The notes: generated by a model from the letters alone, not told the origin. A stretch of DNA of 64,000 nucleotides from Nemania diffusa (GCA_038501195.1 JBBPUQ010000007.1:1465501-1529500), one strand, 5' to 3'. Shown: positions 45,015 through 56,275, numbered from the stretch's first letter. Numbers and translations are program-made.

Positions 45015-45420
45015 TATTTTTATAAAAAGCTTAAAATATAAAATTAAAAAAATTAAATTATTTATAATAATTTATTTTAAAATATATAATAATATAAATA
45101 AATTTTTTTTATTAAAACTTTTTTATTATTTATAATATTATTTATAATATTTTTTATTAAAACTATTATTTATTATATATATTTTTTATTATAAATATAA
45201 AAATAATTATAATATTTAAATTTAAATATAAAATATTAAATTTAAAATTTATATTTATTTAAAATATATATATATATATATAAAGTTTCAAAATTAAAAA
45301 GTTAAAATAATTAAAATATTTAATAAGTTTTATTTTAATATATCTTTTAAAATCGTGTTAGTTATATTAGTTTAATTTTATTTGCTAAGCTCGATCGTAT
45401 TTTACTATGTGACATAATTC
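45015..45420. repeat. Repeat A, right copy, grading into normal DNA
   Basis: Same element and orientation as 1-560. Within this copy the mutation load falls from left to right. At 45,240-45,300 it is almost all A/T; by 45,345-45,400 it reads TATCTTTTAAAATCGTGTTA and GCTAAGCTCGATCG, where the left copy has only A/T. This is the right edge of the AT isochore. Confidence 0.7.
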
Positions 45421-45590
45421 ATATTGGAGTTTATAGAATTAGCTGTTTGTCTGCTAAGCGTAGTCGTTTAGTAAGTCAGGAATAGTTTCTCGATATTTTT
45501 GGGTCCTCTACCTATCCCTATAACATTAACACGCAATTTAATATCTAACAGTAGGAGCTCTAGAGCTTTGCTGTCCCTTCGCCAATCTAC
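45421..45590. other. 3' flank of the BTB gene
   Basis: Normal-composition intergenic sequence between the end of the AT block and the stop codon of the minus-strand BTB gene. No gene or clear polyadenylation signal was seen. Confidence 0.5.
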
Positions 45591-46551
45591 TTATTCCACG
45601 ATGCAACCACTATTATCTGAGCGTTGGCAGTCTAACACCATACGCCCACCATGAATATGATAAGTAGTCGCAGCCAAATCTAAAGGGGCCTCTTCGGCGA
45701 GTATTTCCACACTGCATTGTTCACCCCCATCCTTGCTAGATTCTCCGTCTTTACTGCCCGGGCGTTGGAGAGGGTACGCGAAAGGTCCCTTGCCATCCAT
45801 TCTTCGCATCATGTCTTCCAATAAATCAGGGATTGCCTCAAACCACTTCTCCTGCAAATAGAACGACATATTTCTGTTCATCTTGGCTAAGGAGTAGGCG
45901 TAGTCGCCTAGGAACTGTCGGATAGGCGAGCCTGCTGAGGTCCGCAGGTAGACCACCTCGATGTGTAGGAGGCTCGGACGCTCTCGTTCTAGGTTTGCCT
46001 CCCCTTCTCGAAACGCGTCGATCGCAGCGTTGTAGAGCTGCTCCCACTCCCATCGCTCGGCCATCATCATGATATCAAGCAGCATGCACTGTGTCTCTTG
46101 CGCTTCCTTCAGGGGCTTATCACCCGGCCTCGCCATGCCTGTCGCTTTGCTCGTCTCGTGTCTGTTATAACTGGCTGATGGAAAATATTTCCCCCAGTCG
46201 TGGTCCCCTAGTAACATGGTGCCCGTGGAGAGCGGCACTAGGCTCTTGGCATCGTTAACGTGTTCGCAGGTTTTGGCAGCTCGCGGGAGAGGCTCGTTGT
46301 AGATCCAGTTGACGACGGCGTTGAAGGCCTCCGCGTGATCTTCAGGTAGCGAGATGGACTGTAGCGATTCACTTGGGTCTAAGAGCTTTGCGATAGGCCC
46401 AAGTTTACCCAGATGAACGTGAAAGGCTCGGGCTTTTGGCCCGACGTTCACCGTAATAATCCGACCTGCTCCGCCCCTGTTGGGAGCGCTTTAGAAGCTA
46501 GAATTTTTGAAATGGCTATGGGATAGGCTTAATTGCTTACTCTGTTGACAT
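45591..46551 (-). CDS. BTB/POZ domain protein
   Basis: Two exons: 46,551-46,541 (MSTE split) and 46,476-45,591, joined across a 64-nt intron with donor GTAAGC and acceptor CAACAG. The product is 298 residues. The start was chosen because the main ORF has no ATG at its head and the 11-nt first exon restores frame: M-S-T-E-G-G-A-G-R-I-I-T-V-N-V-G. The N-terminal about 75 residues have the fungal BTB pattern: strand with VNVGPKARAFHVH, helix, SISLPEDHAEAFNAVVNWIY. A helical middle follows (LLDIMMMAERWEWEQLYNAA), like the region after BTB domains in fungal proteins. BTB domains mediate dimerisation and often recruit substrates to cullin-3 ubiquitin ligase; that role is inferred only. The helix after the first strand is short, so the domain may be degenerate. 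It is the first intact gene beside the RIP block. Confidence 0.8.
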
Positions 46552-47271
46552 GTCTGGTAACTCTTTATAGGTGCGTAAAGGTTGCTTTTTCGGGATTGAG
46601 GGTTTTGCCATAACGATAACTGGTCTTGGTTTTGTTTGTATATATGATAGTTGAGGCATCTCCAGCTCCATCAGCAATGATCGTGCAATGGTATATGTTT
46701 CTTTACATTTCAGATATAAATATAAATAGGCGATTGAAAGTTAACAATTTCTAGACAAGAATGAGAAGTGAATGGCTACCGGAGGGGGTTGGGGCTGGGG
46801 TTGGGGCTGGGGTTATAAGCAGTGAATGAAAAATCATTGAATAGCAAAATCTCATTGTGGGAAGGCTAGACTTAGTTCTAAAAATGACTAAGTGTGAAGG
46901 ATGTAGAAGGCAGAATGTGATAGAAGGGTTATCAATCTAAAGTCCTAAGATCTACTAGCTCATTTAGGTTCAAGCTATTGGTGTTTTATCAATAATTATT
47001 TTACAATATTTATATGATTCAATTCTTTGTTCAAACTAATACTAGGGGGTTAATTGGAGAAGACAAAATAGACATAAGCTCCCCATAATAAAGTGAATAG
47101 TGATAACCTGGAGATTATTCTGCGAGACTTTAACTAAATAACTAAATCCTTTCAATTGTTCAATTTGTAGGGGTAGTTGTCCGTGAAGCCAGCTATTACC
47201 GTGATCCTAATTCAAGCTAGCCCTAATTCTGAATATTCCAACCTCCGAGGCTATCAACCTCTTTGAATTGA
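46552..47271. other. Intergenic: BTB promoter side and FMO 3' flank
   Basis: 720 bp upstream of the BTB gene and downstream of the FMO gene. It holds a G-rich tract (listed separately) and no ORF worth calling. Confidence 0.5.
46784..46814 (+). other. Potential G-quadruplex tract
   Basis: Five runs of four or five G separated by TT or CT, built from two tandem units of TTGGGGCTGGGG after GGGGG. The spacing meets the usual G-quadruplex pattern of four G-runs with short loops. It lies about 235 bp upstream of the BTB start codon, on the strand opposite to that gene. Function is unknown. Confidence 0.75.
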
Positions 47272-49283
47272 CTAAAAAGCGAAAGCAAATAGAGACTCGA
47301 AAATGAAGGTGATAAGGCTCAGGTGTCCAAAGATCAATATCGGTAGTATCGATAGCGTAAAATGACCTTACACAATTTAAGTTAGTGCCCGACATCCTGT
47401 TGTTAAATTTGTCTTGGTGAGAGTAAAAATCAACTTACCGAACACCATGTGACGCCTGGTGATAGTCTCCCACAACTCGCCCGTCATAACCCCTACGGCG
47501 CCATCCCACTCCCACGGTCCCAGGAGCCTGAACTTGGTGTTGAAATTAGCCCCTAGAGCCCATACAAGTGGGAGCTTCCACCAAATACCAGGTGGCTCCC
47601 GCTTAGAAAAGGCTATGCGCAGAACATCAGAGAGAGAGGGCGCCGAGCCCATATCCAAGGCTAACTGGTACGCGTAGCTCTCGTGGTCGACCCCATATTT
47701 GAGTCGGGCGTTCTCGGGTGGCGCCAATCTATAAAACGCTTCATATTTGGGCGAGAGTTCTCTTGATGGCATACGCTCGGGGGCCAGCAAGTTGAGCACC
47801 CAGAGTTGGGCTTGCATCTCTGCCAGCGTTGGGATAGTCCCTAAGTTTGGCCGCAAGAAGCCAATGAACCCAACGGTTGGGTCGTCTCGCCTCCATATGC
47901 CTCTAACATCGGCATGAGGAGCTCTAAGTTTTGCGTCCTTTAAGAAGGGAAATGTTGGTTCGTAGCCCGTGCAGAAAACAACCACGTCTGGCTTTACAAC
48001 CTGGTTCTTCATGTAGTGATACTCGGGTCGTCCGTTATTCATAAAATGCACAACGCCGTCTTTGTCAATGTATTCCGGCCAGGGAGCGACGTCGATTTCT
48101 CGACCTTTAGTTTCGATAGGTGGTGGTATCGAGACGATTAGAGAGCTGAGTCGTTGGAAAAGTCCTTGCTGCTTTGGTCGCCAGCGGGCGCCGATATACG
48201 GGGCCACTTTTCCGCCGGTTTTGTTGAAGAATACTATGAAGATTGAGTAGTTATCATCTGCTACAATTGTCGTTCTGTCGAAATTACCGAGCTAGGACTT
48301 ACTCTCAGATGGAGACCCATTGTGCACTTTCTCTCCTACCCACTGATCCCAACCATGGGTCGTACCCCATAGAAACCAAAGGATACTTCGAACGTAATAG
48401 TCATAATACGTCCAGAGAATACTACTCCTCTTTAGGTAAGACGAGAGATACATGGTGTCGAAGAGGCTCGCCCGAGAAACATCGACCGGCAGGTTAGTGG
48501 TCTGAATACAGAGTAAGTAGTTAGCTCTGTCTGCATGGCTGAGAATAAATGGTAATAATGTCTGATTACCTCACCTTTGTGGCGAGGTGAAAGCCGTTTC
48601 GATGACACATGACCACCTTTTTTGTCGGCGAGGTGACGGCAAGAACAGCTATGTCACCACCAGTCTCTCCGGCCCCAAGGACGAGAATGGTCTTGTCGAT
48701 TCCAAATTCTTCCCTCTTCTTAAATTTAGAAGAATGGATGACAATCGGTACCCGTTCAATCCCTTCAATGTGAGGAATATTAGGATCAACATGGAGGCCA
48801 GAACAAATGGCAACTGCATCGCACTTCCAGGTGTTCTCCTGTTGGCCATTAGTAACGTAGGTTAGAACATGACCTCCGTCTTGCTTCTCCAGGTTTGTGA
48901 CCCTACACGAGAAATTCATGTACGGCCACAGCTTAAAGTGTGAGCAGTAATCTTCAAGATACTTGCGGTACCGTTCGGCGCTGAGAAAGTCAGGCGCGTC
49001 CCCAAGTCTAAAATCAGAGAAAGTTGTAAAACGTGTTGAAGATACAAGCTAAGGATGAAGTACGTTATCATTTTAGATGGAGTTTCGACAGTTGGAATCA
49101 ACACGGCGAACTTACCTCGCCCTCCTCGTACATTCGGGCCCTGAACGTCCCACCAACACCAGTGTCAGATTCAAAGAGCCTGACTTCAACGGGCTCACTA
49201 TGCAGCGTCTTCTCAGCTGCTAACAAATACCTTAGCGTAGCCATGCCAGCAGGGCCGGCCCCTATGATGGCAACACGAATCAT
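47272..49283 (-). CDS. Flavin-containing monooxygenase
   Basis: Five exons: 49,283-49,116, 49,048-48,575, 48,501-48,303, 48,233-47,439 and 47,366-47,272. Four introns of 67-73 nt; all four joins keep frame, giving 576 residues. Residues 1-14 form the FAD-binding Rossmann start (MIRVAIIGAGPAG). LVSSTRFTTFSDFR follows, typical of fungal FMOs. The FMO-like segment with HSSKF is near residue 161, the NADPH-binding GAGETG near 181, and the CTGYEP motif near 368. The family uses FAD, NADPH and O2 to oxygenate N, S or carbonyl groups of small molecules; the substrate cannot be told. The last exon is hidden from simple ORF reading. A CTAAC branch point and AG at 47,368-47,367 splice to a strongly hydrophobic 31-residue end, suggesting a C-terminal membrane anchor (endoplasmic reticulum likely). 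No secondary-metabolite cluster partner is adjacent. Confidence 0.9.
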
Positions 49284-49466
49284 CCTGCTCACAAACACAA
49301 TATTTATGTGAGCCCGTGCTCTGCAGAATGCCAGGGGGTTTTGTCCCGGGGCGAAAAAGATGCCTAAAGCAGCTAGACAGGGGAATGTAAAGGGGGTATA
49401 ATATAAGGCTCAATAGAAAGGTCATTGATTTCTGGCCCTCTACTTCCCGAAGAGGGACCAGAGGTC

Positions 49467-49478
49467 CTATATATATAG
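49467..49478 (-). promoter_or_regulatory. TATA-like element upstream of FMO
   Basis: A TATATATA-type sequence about 185 nt upstream of the FMO start codon, on its coding strand. Position is plausible for a fungal promoter; not decisive. Confidence 0.3.
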
Positions 49479-51112
49479 CCAAAGCCATAGATATAACCAC
49501 CCTAGAAAATCTAGTTATTTTATCTCCTGCTACAGATCAACTTTCGAAAATTCAGGCCTTCTTATCTTGGTATGTTTCGACGTATTGGCGATCGAGATTT
49601 GTGGTAAGGATCAGGATCCGCGAGGTACCGGGGTTAACACTCGGCGCATATATCATTGCAACACCGCAACGACGACGACGTCCGTTACCGACGATTAGAT
49701 TGGATATCCAACAAGGACCATTTGTAGGGGCACTTGTGATAGGACGTCTCCAACCGCTTACTGCCAATGTCTCTAAAGTGTATGCTTCCTAAATAATGCA
49801 GTCGAGTACCATTGCTCTGCTTCCATAGGCTGATAATCACTTTAGATAATGCAATGCAAAATAGTCCGTGAGCTAGATCGCTCCATTTAATCATCAGATG
49901 ATCAACAAGTTCAAGGCGTCTTCCTTCTTTCCAATAGGGATTATTCATAAAGGGCCTAAATCTCAAGGATCTTGGGAAACAACTTCTCTCACCCCTTAAT
50001 CGCATACATGACGTGAAGCCTATACTCTATAGCCCCAGAGACTGAATTTATTACGGCCCCTAATACATTAACACAGAGTAATTCATTTTCTGTATAGATG
50101 AAGAGACCTGTGAGAAGTGGGATGGAAGCTAGGAGGTAATATTATAAGGTTCCGATACTATGTCACGGTACTAAACCTCAAGGAGGTTAGAACTACGGCA
50201 CGGGCCTTGGCTTGGTCTATACAAGCTAGTGGAATAAGCTGCACATGCCTAGATAGAACTTCCCTCCTTGTGCAATAACAATAAGTCATCTCTGGCATTA
50301 CCAGCAGCCTGAACTGTGACATACTAGCATTGAAAACTATTCTTCGTTTAAGTGAATTTTTATTTACACCGGATATAATTGGCCAGCCCTCACGTGAGGG
50401 ACCATTCACTTTGTGAAGTTAATATCTGAAGGCGAATAAAGGATTCATGAAGGAAACAGGGCGTAGGCCAGTCGCGAAGCAACGCCCAATGTCGGGGTAC
50501 CAGGGGGCCATTATGTTAAAAGTATGCTAGGTCAAGGAGCCACTACACGTACTGTATAATAGGATAAAGGGGCTCAGGCATCCCGCCCGTGTATATAAGC
50601 AGGTCCTCCTACCTCTCTGTTATAGTCAGTAAGCTGAATAGTACGTTTATATACTAATTATTTCATCACATTGGTCGAATGTCATCACTGCCGCTGAAAG
50701 TGCCGAATCGCAAAGCCAGAAATTTGACAACGACCTAATTACTTAAGTATAAGCGAAGTAGAGAGGTCTAGGATTCATCGCTTTAGTGCTCTGTACTATT
50801 ACTAGTTGCAGGGCCTTCAATGTTAAGCTCTAAAAGCCAAGCCCAAGGCCCAGAGCGCAAAGTCCATAAGCGGCTAGGCCTAGGTTTATAGGCTTCTATG
50901 CTAATCGATGTATTAATTAATATTTTAGTTACCTACGATTTCCATGTTATTTTTATCTTACCTACTCTAACACTTCTAGGCACTTGTCAAGTTGGGCGTC
51001 TACGTTGGTTATAACCTATGGAGTCACCTGGGTACCTAGGTACCCTAACCCATGGGTTGGGTTTTCGCATATCCTTGCCTTTATGGACTTCGCCTTTTGG
51101 GAACAAACTATC
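49479..51112. other. Gene-poor intergenic DNA
   Basis: Normal base composition. ORFs on both strands are short, overlap in several frames and resemble nothing I know. One feature of note is TATATAA at 50,592-50,598, followed about 85 bp later by a short reading frame (MSSLPLKVPNRKARN) that stops after 19 codons. It is a possible orphan promoter or first exon, with little support. Confidence 0.4.
51030..51058. repeat. Adjacent perfect palindromes
   Basis: GGGTACCTAGGTACCC (51,030-51,045) is a perfect 16-bp palindrome, and AACCCATGGGTT (51,047-51,058) is a perfect 12-bp palindrome one base away. TACCTAGGTA-type sequences are common low-complexity motifs in some Sordariomycete intergenic regions (recollection). 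No function can be assigned. Confidence 0.6.
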
Positions 51113-51225
51113 AAACTTGTCAGCATCTGAGAGCGAAAAGGTAGAAATGAGACTGTGTAAAGGTTTAGCCAAGGTAGAGGTGTATTATACGTCTAGTGTA
51201 TGACCAAATCAAAAGTTGACAGTCA
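51113..51225 (+). repeat. Dispersed repeat I, copy 1
   Basis: Begins AAACTTGTCAGCATC and ends with ATTATACGTCTAGTGTATGA followed by CAAAT. The same order occurs at 62,933-63,060, with a different spacer length. A short degraded mobile element or solo terminal repeat is likely. Confidence 0.55.
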
Positions 51226-51878
51226 AGGACTTGGTCTAAATACGGGACTAGCTGGATAGGGGTTGTGTTTGCTGTTGACTAGGGACCCGCATCGGGTCTA
51301 CGGCATGGCCTACCTATATTGCCGGTATCATTTATCGCCATGAGTAGGCGAGCTCCGGGTACCCATGGCAGATTAAGTATATGCCAAGTGAGGGCGCACG
51401 GTTCTCCACAGTTGACGTAGTCCGCCGTGATGCCGGCCGGTAGTTATATTGGGAGTAGAGGAACTGCCGATCGGTTCTAACTTGTCGTCTATATTTCGGA
51501 CCTCTTACTACTCAAATTATGAGGAATAAAAGACTTCACTGATAGTAAAATGGTCGACAGATATTGTTTCCAGCCAAGGCCCCTCACAAAATGATGAACT
51601 GCAAAGGCTAAACCCTGCATCTAAACTGATATAATATTTCACAACTGTCCATCTTTAATAAAATGCATTGAAGAAAGACTTTAGAATAACTTTCGCCTCA
51701 TATGATACTATATATTTAATTATTGGCTGTCATACCGACACCAAAGTTGGACTCTCCTCTAATCCTTGTACTGTACTTACCATCAATGTGACTACAACCC
51801 ATTAGAATAATACTCGTGCCCTTAGATACTTACAGGAGACCAACGCAACCCTGGATCTCATCCGTCTCTAACTTCCCC

Positions 51879-52430
51879 TAACTTACTAACTTCTTGATAT
51901 CTCCAATAACAGCAACAAAGGCATTCAAACCGCAGCATCTTATGCAGATGTACATACCCGTAGGCCCTCGATCGAACAAATCACCACTCGACTCGGTGAT
52001 CTTGACATGCCTCTTCAGCAAGGACGGTACGCTCGCCGCCAATATCTTCGTTAACCCAGACGAGATGTAATCCTCCTACGTCAGCAGCGCCTCAACACCA
52101 AGACTCCTCAACACAGAAACCCGCCACGGCTCGTGTCTTGGCGTGCTCATCTTAGAGAGATTGCAGAAGAGCCTAGCTACGTTGGCGCCGTTGTGGCGTA
52201 GCCCAAGGCCTTAGTGAACTCGTACCAGATGTTATCCTAGTTTTAGCCTCGGTTTCATTTACCCTGAGGGTCTGAGTCTTCGCCGTCGGTCGATGAGGTG
52301 CTGTCGTTGTCGTCTTCTTGGAGTCTCAAGCGGATTAGAACAACGAATATGGCCACGACGAAATCGTGGGTGATCAAATAATCCGGTTCGCAGTGGAGGG
52401 CTGTAACTCTCTACGTAGGAAAAGGCTTCA
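51879..52430 (-). pseudogene. Decayed gene remnant, unknown family
   Basis: Reading the minus strand gives long protein-like stretches broken by stops. From about 52,405: CEPDYLITHDFVVAIFVVLI, then an acidic Asp/Ser/Glu stretch, then a gap with stops. The next stretch begins NGANVARLFCNLSKM and, after a TAG, continues EDYISSGLTKILAASVPSLL and TGMYICIRCCGLNAFVAVIG. Two in-frame stops are TAG and TAA at places where CAG or CAA would keep the frame, so single C-to-T changes would explain them. The remnant ends at TTAGTAAGTTAG near 51,879, which contains a possible donor GTAAGT, so a further exon may have been lost. I do not recognise the family. An intact gene with extra introns is possible but less likely. 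Confidence 0.5.
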
Positions 52431-54529
52431 ATCACTTGTACTAAAGGGTTGTAACATATCGAAAAGTTAGACCGAAAGGGATTCTCACCTTGGCATCAGG
52501 CATATTCTGTAAAAGCAATAATACCACAGCGGTTAAAGAATACAGAAATTTGATATATCTAAATCAACTTAAAGTGATATAGAAGAACGCAAGGATTACT
52601 ATACATTTGTTTATATAAATAGCGCGCAAGGAAAACTTGCTGATAGGACCCTTTAGAATTCGGCGGCTTTTTGCAAAGTTACAAGCTTTAAGGTTAAGAA
52701 AGCTTTTAATATAAACCTGGGCGCAAGAATTAAGACAGCAGATGTTGGAATGATTACGATCTATAAAGCTATAAAAGAACATATGGAATCGATTGAACGT
52801 AAGGCCATTTATATAGTGGGGGGAAGCTAGGCAGTTCTACACTGAATTAAACATAGAACAGGTAAATTCTCTTAAAAAATTGAGTAATTAGCTGAGTGAA
52901 AGCGAGTTTATCTACAATGGTGTCTAAATTATATCAATAGTTATAAACAGAAATAAGATAGTAGATTAACTGGCCAAGAATAGGCTCGGTATAAAATTAG
53001 CAAAAAGGTTTGCAACCTATATAACACTTAACTGTTTGAAAAAGCAGATTTAATGTCACGCTTTAAATGATTAGAAACCTAGATAGCTCAAGCTCCACGA
53101 AAAGAGTCAAAACGGTCTGCTTATCACAGGCCTTGGCACAACACACCAAAATATTGCCAAGACCTCCTACCATTTAGCCACAAGCCCAAATTCATGGCCA
53201 GCATACAATGAACATAATTGGCTTTTACACGGTTAAAGACAGGGATAGGGTATTTGATAAAGAGAAGAGAACAAGACGGAAGAGCACACCAAGAGGGAAA
53301 TGTATTACTAGTAAGTAGAGCCCTACGTATGTATTTTAGTGTACGTACCACAACAGGGCTCCATGCGCGTAAGAAGAAAAAAAGTACGATCACAGCACCG
53401 CCCCCAAATTTGCACCTTCATCATACGGTATGTGCTGCATCCTGCCTGCTGCAAACGTGTGAGGCGGTGCAAACGGTTTATAATCTTGTTTGGTAATTCT
53501 GCCCAACCATCCCTGTTGTGTCTAGAACGTGCTCCCCCTCGATGTGTCTTGGACCGTGCTGGGCCTCTTACTGACATGGCATTGTGGCTCGCTCATCGTC
53601 TGCTGATCTCGAAAGCGTTGCCTATTACACTGCGACTCATTGTAATTGAGGCTGAGCGCAGAAAGAATCAACTAGGGATGATTCCATCGTATACTTATTC
53701 TTCTTCTCTCAATTGCTAGATGTAACTCTGTGTGATTTTGCGCTGCAGTTTTCGCCTCCTCATGACCCTCCAAGTCCGCTGTGGATTCTTAACCCCTCAG
53801 ACGCATGCGCGATTTCATACATGAACCATACGATTAAGTGTTCTTGGTTTGATGTCCACTCACGAAAGTGCCTGTTTTGACATTTGGGTTCCCTCTTGCC
53901 TATACCAGATCACTACCTAGTCCAAGTGTCGATGTGCCATGGTTTATCCTAAGGCTCCCCCCTTTCCCGGGACTATCATGCAGCAGTGCGAAATAGATTA
54001 GACTGCCAAGAATTCGTACACAGCGCAGATCGTGCACGGAGTTACCCGCCCAGTCAACAAAGTCAACTGATAATAGCAGTTTCAATTGACTCTCTTGTAA
54101 TAGATACTATTCTACCTTTTTTATACCTTTTACTCGTTCTTGCTACATCCTCGATTGAATTTGCGACAAGATAGGGCAGAGTGCGGAGAAGCCTGTGAGA
54201 ATCATATCGCCACTCGACAGGGAGTGGAATGCAACCCCTCCTGCCATTCACACACTACTGTACATGCATGGGATGGTAGAACAACTCATCAATTGCAGAG
54301 GTTTTCTGCAGTAGTGATGTCACACTAGTCAGTTATAAGCGCATAGGCTCTTCTTAATGGGGAAACACTTTATATAGTCGGGTTTAATTGGGCGCAAAGC
54401 TTGCATTGACCTGAAACGGGTGAGAATATAGGTAGGGCGCGACCAAACGCCACCATCCGCAACCGACATCACATGGCTGAGCGTGACAGGACAAGGTGCC
54501 CTGGGAAACTGCCGAAACCCTCCCATGAA
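52431..54529. other. Intergenic DNA with no convincing gene
   Basis: Normal to slightly low GC. The longest frames (for example 53,339-53,719 plus and 53,323-53,577 minus) overlap on opposite strands, lack recognisable motifs and have cysteine/arginine-rich composition typical of chance ORFs. This stretch is the 3' flank of the kinase gene to its right. Confidence 0.5.
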
Positions 54530-56275
54530 CTAGTCAGGGTTCTTTCCCCTTCTTTTTCTTTGATCAACTATTCTCCCGAGCTTGTCTCGTAATTCCTCCG
54601 CCCCTGCACGTTTTGAGGGATCAACCACGATAAGATCTTTAGCAATCAGTTTGACGAGAGACACTAGTTCACTACATCGAGGGTCTTTCTGCAGTGTCTG
54701 GAGCCTCTTAGTCACAACTGGGTGCACAATTGGTGGGTCTGAACCGTTACGTTGATAGAACTTTGCCCTCTCGGCGGATGGACCATCACCGTCCCTGCGC
54801 TGCTTCCTGAATTTCTCAATCGCCTCATGACCATCTAATAGCCAGATCGTAAACTCCAGAAATATACAGCCAAGCGACCACATGTCGTATTTTCTTGAAC
54901 GTTTGGTGTTATTTTCAGCTTCCGGGGCCTCATAGCATGGCGTAGTGGCTCTTGTCTGTGTCGGGTCATGTCGTAGGTACGTCGCCGCTATGTGAACTTT
55001 AGACTCACCAACATCTGCGATGACCAAGGTCCCGTAACGGCCTGATTTTTTGAAATAGAGGATATTCTCGGGCTTTAGGTCACCGTGTCGGCAGTTCATG
55101 CCATCTGGATGCTGGTCATCTAACTTATGGTGTAAGGCGGACAGCGCACCAGCTAGACCTAGCATCTGCTCAAGGCTCCAGGTGAGAAGAAGTTCAACGT
55201 CCTTGCTCCGGGGGGAATTCCAGAAATCAGAGAGATTTCCTCCATTGGCCCAAGGAAATATGACGTAATAATATTTGCCTTGTTGGATAGTAGAGATATG
55301 CCGGATCAGATGCGGATGGTTGAGTTTCTGGATCCTCATCAGGTTAGCCCTCTCTTTTTCGAAATCATCCTTGTTTTCGTAGTCTTTGATAGCGACCTCG
55401 ATGTCCTTTGTTGACCTCGGTGCCTTGAGAATACGTTAGCGCGCGATGAAGCAACAGAGCACCAATTGTCTGAGATGAATACTCACTATGTGCGCTCTAT
55501 GAAGCGTGCCTCTATAGACGAGGCTTTTCCCAGGGGCTGCCGGCATCTTCGTAACATCAAAGAATGGCAAAGGATTATCGCTATTAAGGCGGTGATCCCT
55601 TTCTACCCCAACATCTTCGCCCAGTGCGGTGAAATATGGGGCGAGGACGCGCCATTGGAAGGTGAGGAAGTTATCGGCGCCCGAAGAGCTCTCTTGTTTT
55701 GAAAACGTCTCGAACTCGTTACCTCTAGGAGAAACCAAGATCTGAGAATTTTCATCGCCATTCAGTCTTGCAAGGGGGAGATGCTCGTCTCTGAGTCCCT
55801 CATTGAATAGGGCCCAGATAAGGTCTGGCTTTTCAAAGAACCCAAGGATCGCGAACACCTTTTTCGCTTGCTTGACTACCCCAGAGATATCCTTGCATCT
55901 ACAACCCCATAGATTTGGAAAAATCCAGCTATTGCCGGGTGATTGGGACATGACAGTCGTCTCAGTAACTATGTCGTTCAGAGCGTCTAGTGGCAAAAAT
56001 GAGAAATGAGAGAACTTCGTTCCGTCTTTACTGTCACACTTGACGAGCCGTGACTTGAGGCATTTATATAGCCCAACCCGTGTTGTAATGTCATAAGTGG
56101 ATGGGATCGAGTGCTGAGACGATTGACTCGATAATTGTAGAGATCCGTAGCTGGAGGAATGTGAAGACTGGGACGACGACCCTGATGATCGTCTAGATCG
56201 GGAACTCATTGTTAGGTTGGGTAGAGTGAGTGCTTGGGGTGAGGGAGACTCGTGCGTTGATGCGGCAGGTGACAT
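54530..56275 (-). CDS. Protein kinase-like protein, divergent catalytic motifs
   Basis: Two exons, 56,275-55,487 and 55,423-54,530, with a 63-nt intron (GTGAGT donor, GCTAAC branch point); 560 residues. Residues 23-60 are Ser-rich. Residues about 60-220 form an N-terminal domain shared with the kinase at 58.0 kb (FLPLDALNDIV against FLPESSLVEVV; LPFF against LPFT just before the kinase fold). Kinase residues: VAIK lysine about 276, HGDLKPEN with catalytic Asp about 378, IADVG (in place of DFG) about 399-402, YEAPE about 427-431, KYDMWSLGC with structural Asp about 443. The glycine-rich loop is not recognisable (PAAPGKSLVYRG). Lys, catalytic Asp and metal-binding Asp are all present, so activity is possible, but nucleotide binding may be altered. 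It is divergent from the kinase-HET gene, with about 1.7 kb between the starts. The family is common beside HET genes in fungi; substrate unknown. Confidence 0.85.

Noticed and set aside
1..45400. Mitochondrial or plasmid DNA as the source of the AT-rich block
   Set aside because: No rRNA, tRNA or respiratory genes; repeats with graded C-to-T decay, a normal nuclear gene island and a continuous transition into nuclear genes argue for a RIP-mutated nuclear region.
45591..46451. BTB gene starting at the head of the main ORF (46,451)
   Set aside because: That codon is GTG; the short upstream ATG exon with a consensus intron restores the missing first strand of the BTB fold.
46784..46814. Interstitial telomere repeat
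   Set aside because: The unit is TTGGGGCTGGGG, not the TTAGGG of filamentous fungi, and there are only two units.
48303..48360. A second FMO frameshift near GTTHGWDQWVG
   Set aside because: Also a misread base; the codons run in one frame to the intron donor at 48,302.
49010..49050. A one-base frameshift in FMO exon 2
   Set aside because: My first hand reading of a T run suggested it, but the frames on both sides agree when the codon phases are recomputed; the gene is intact.
53124..53719. Overlapping ORFs of 84-126 codons on both strands
   Set aside because: Mutually overlapping in several frames, no recognised domain, and composition typical of chance ORFs.
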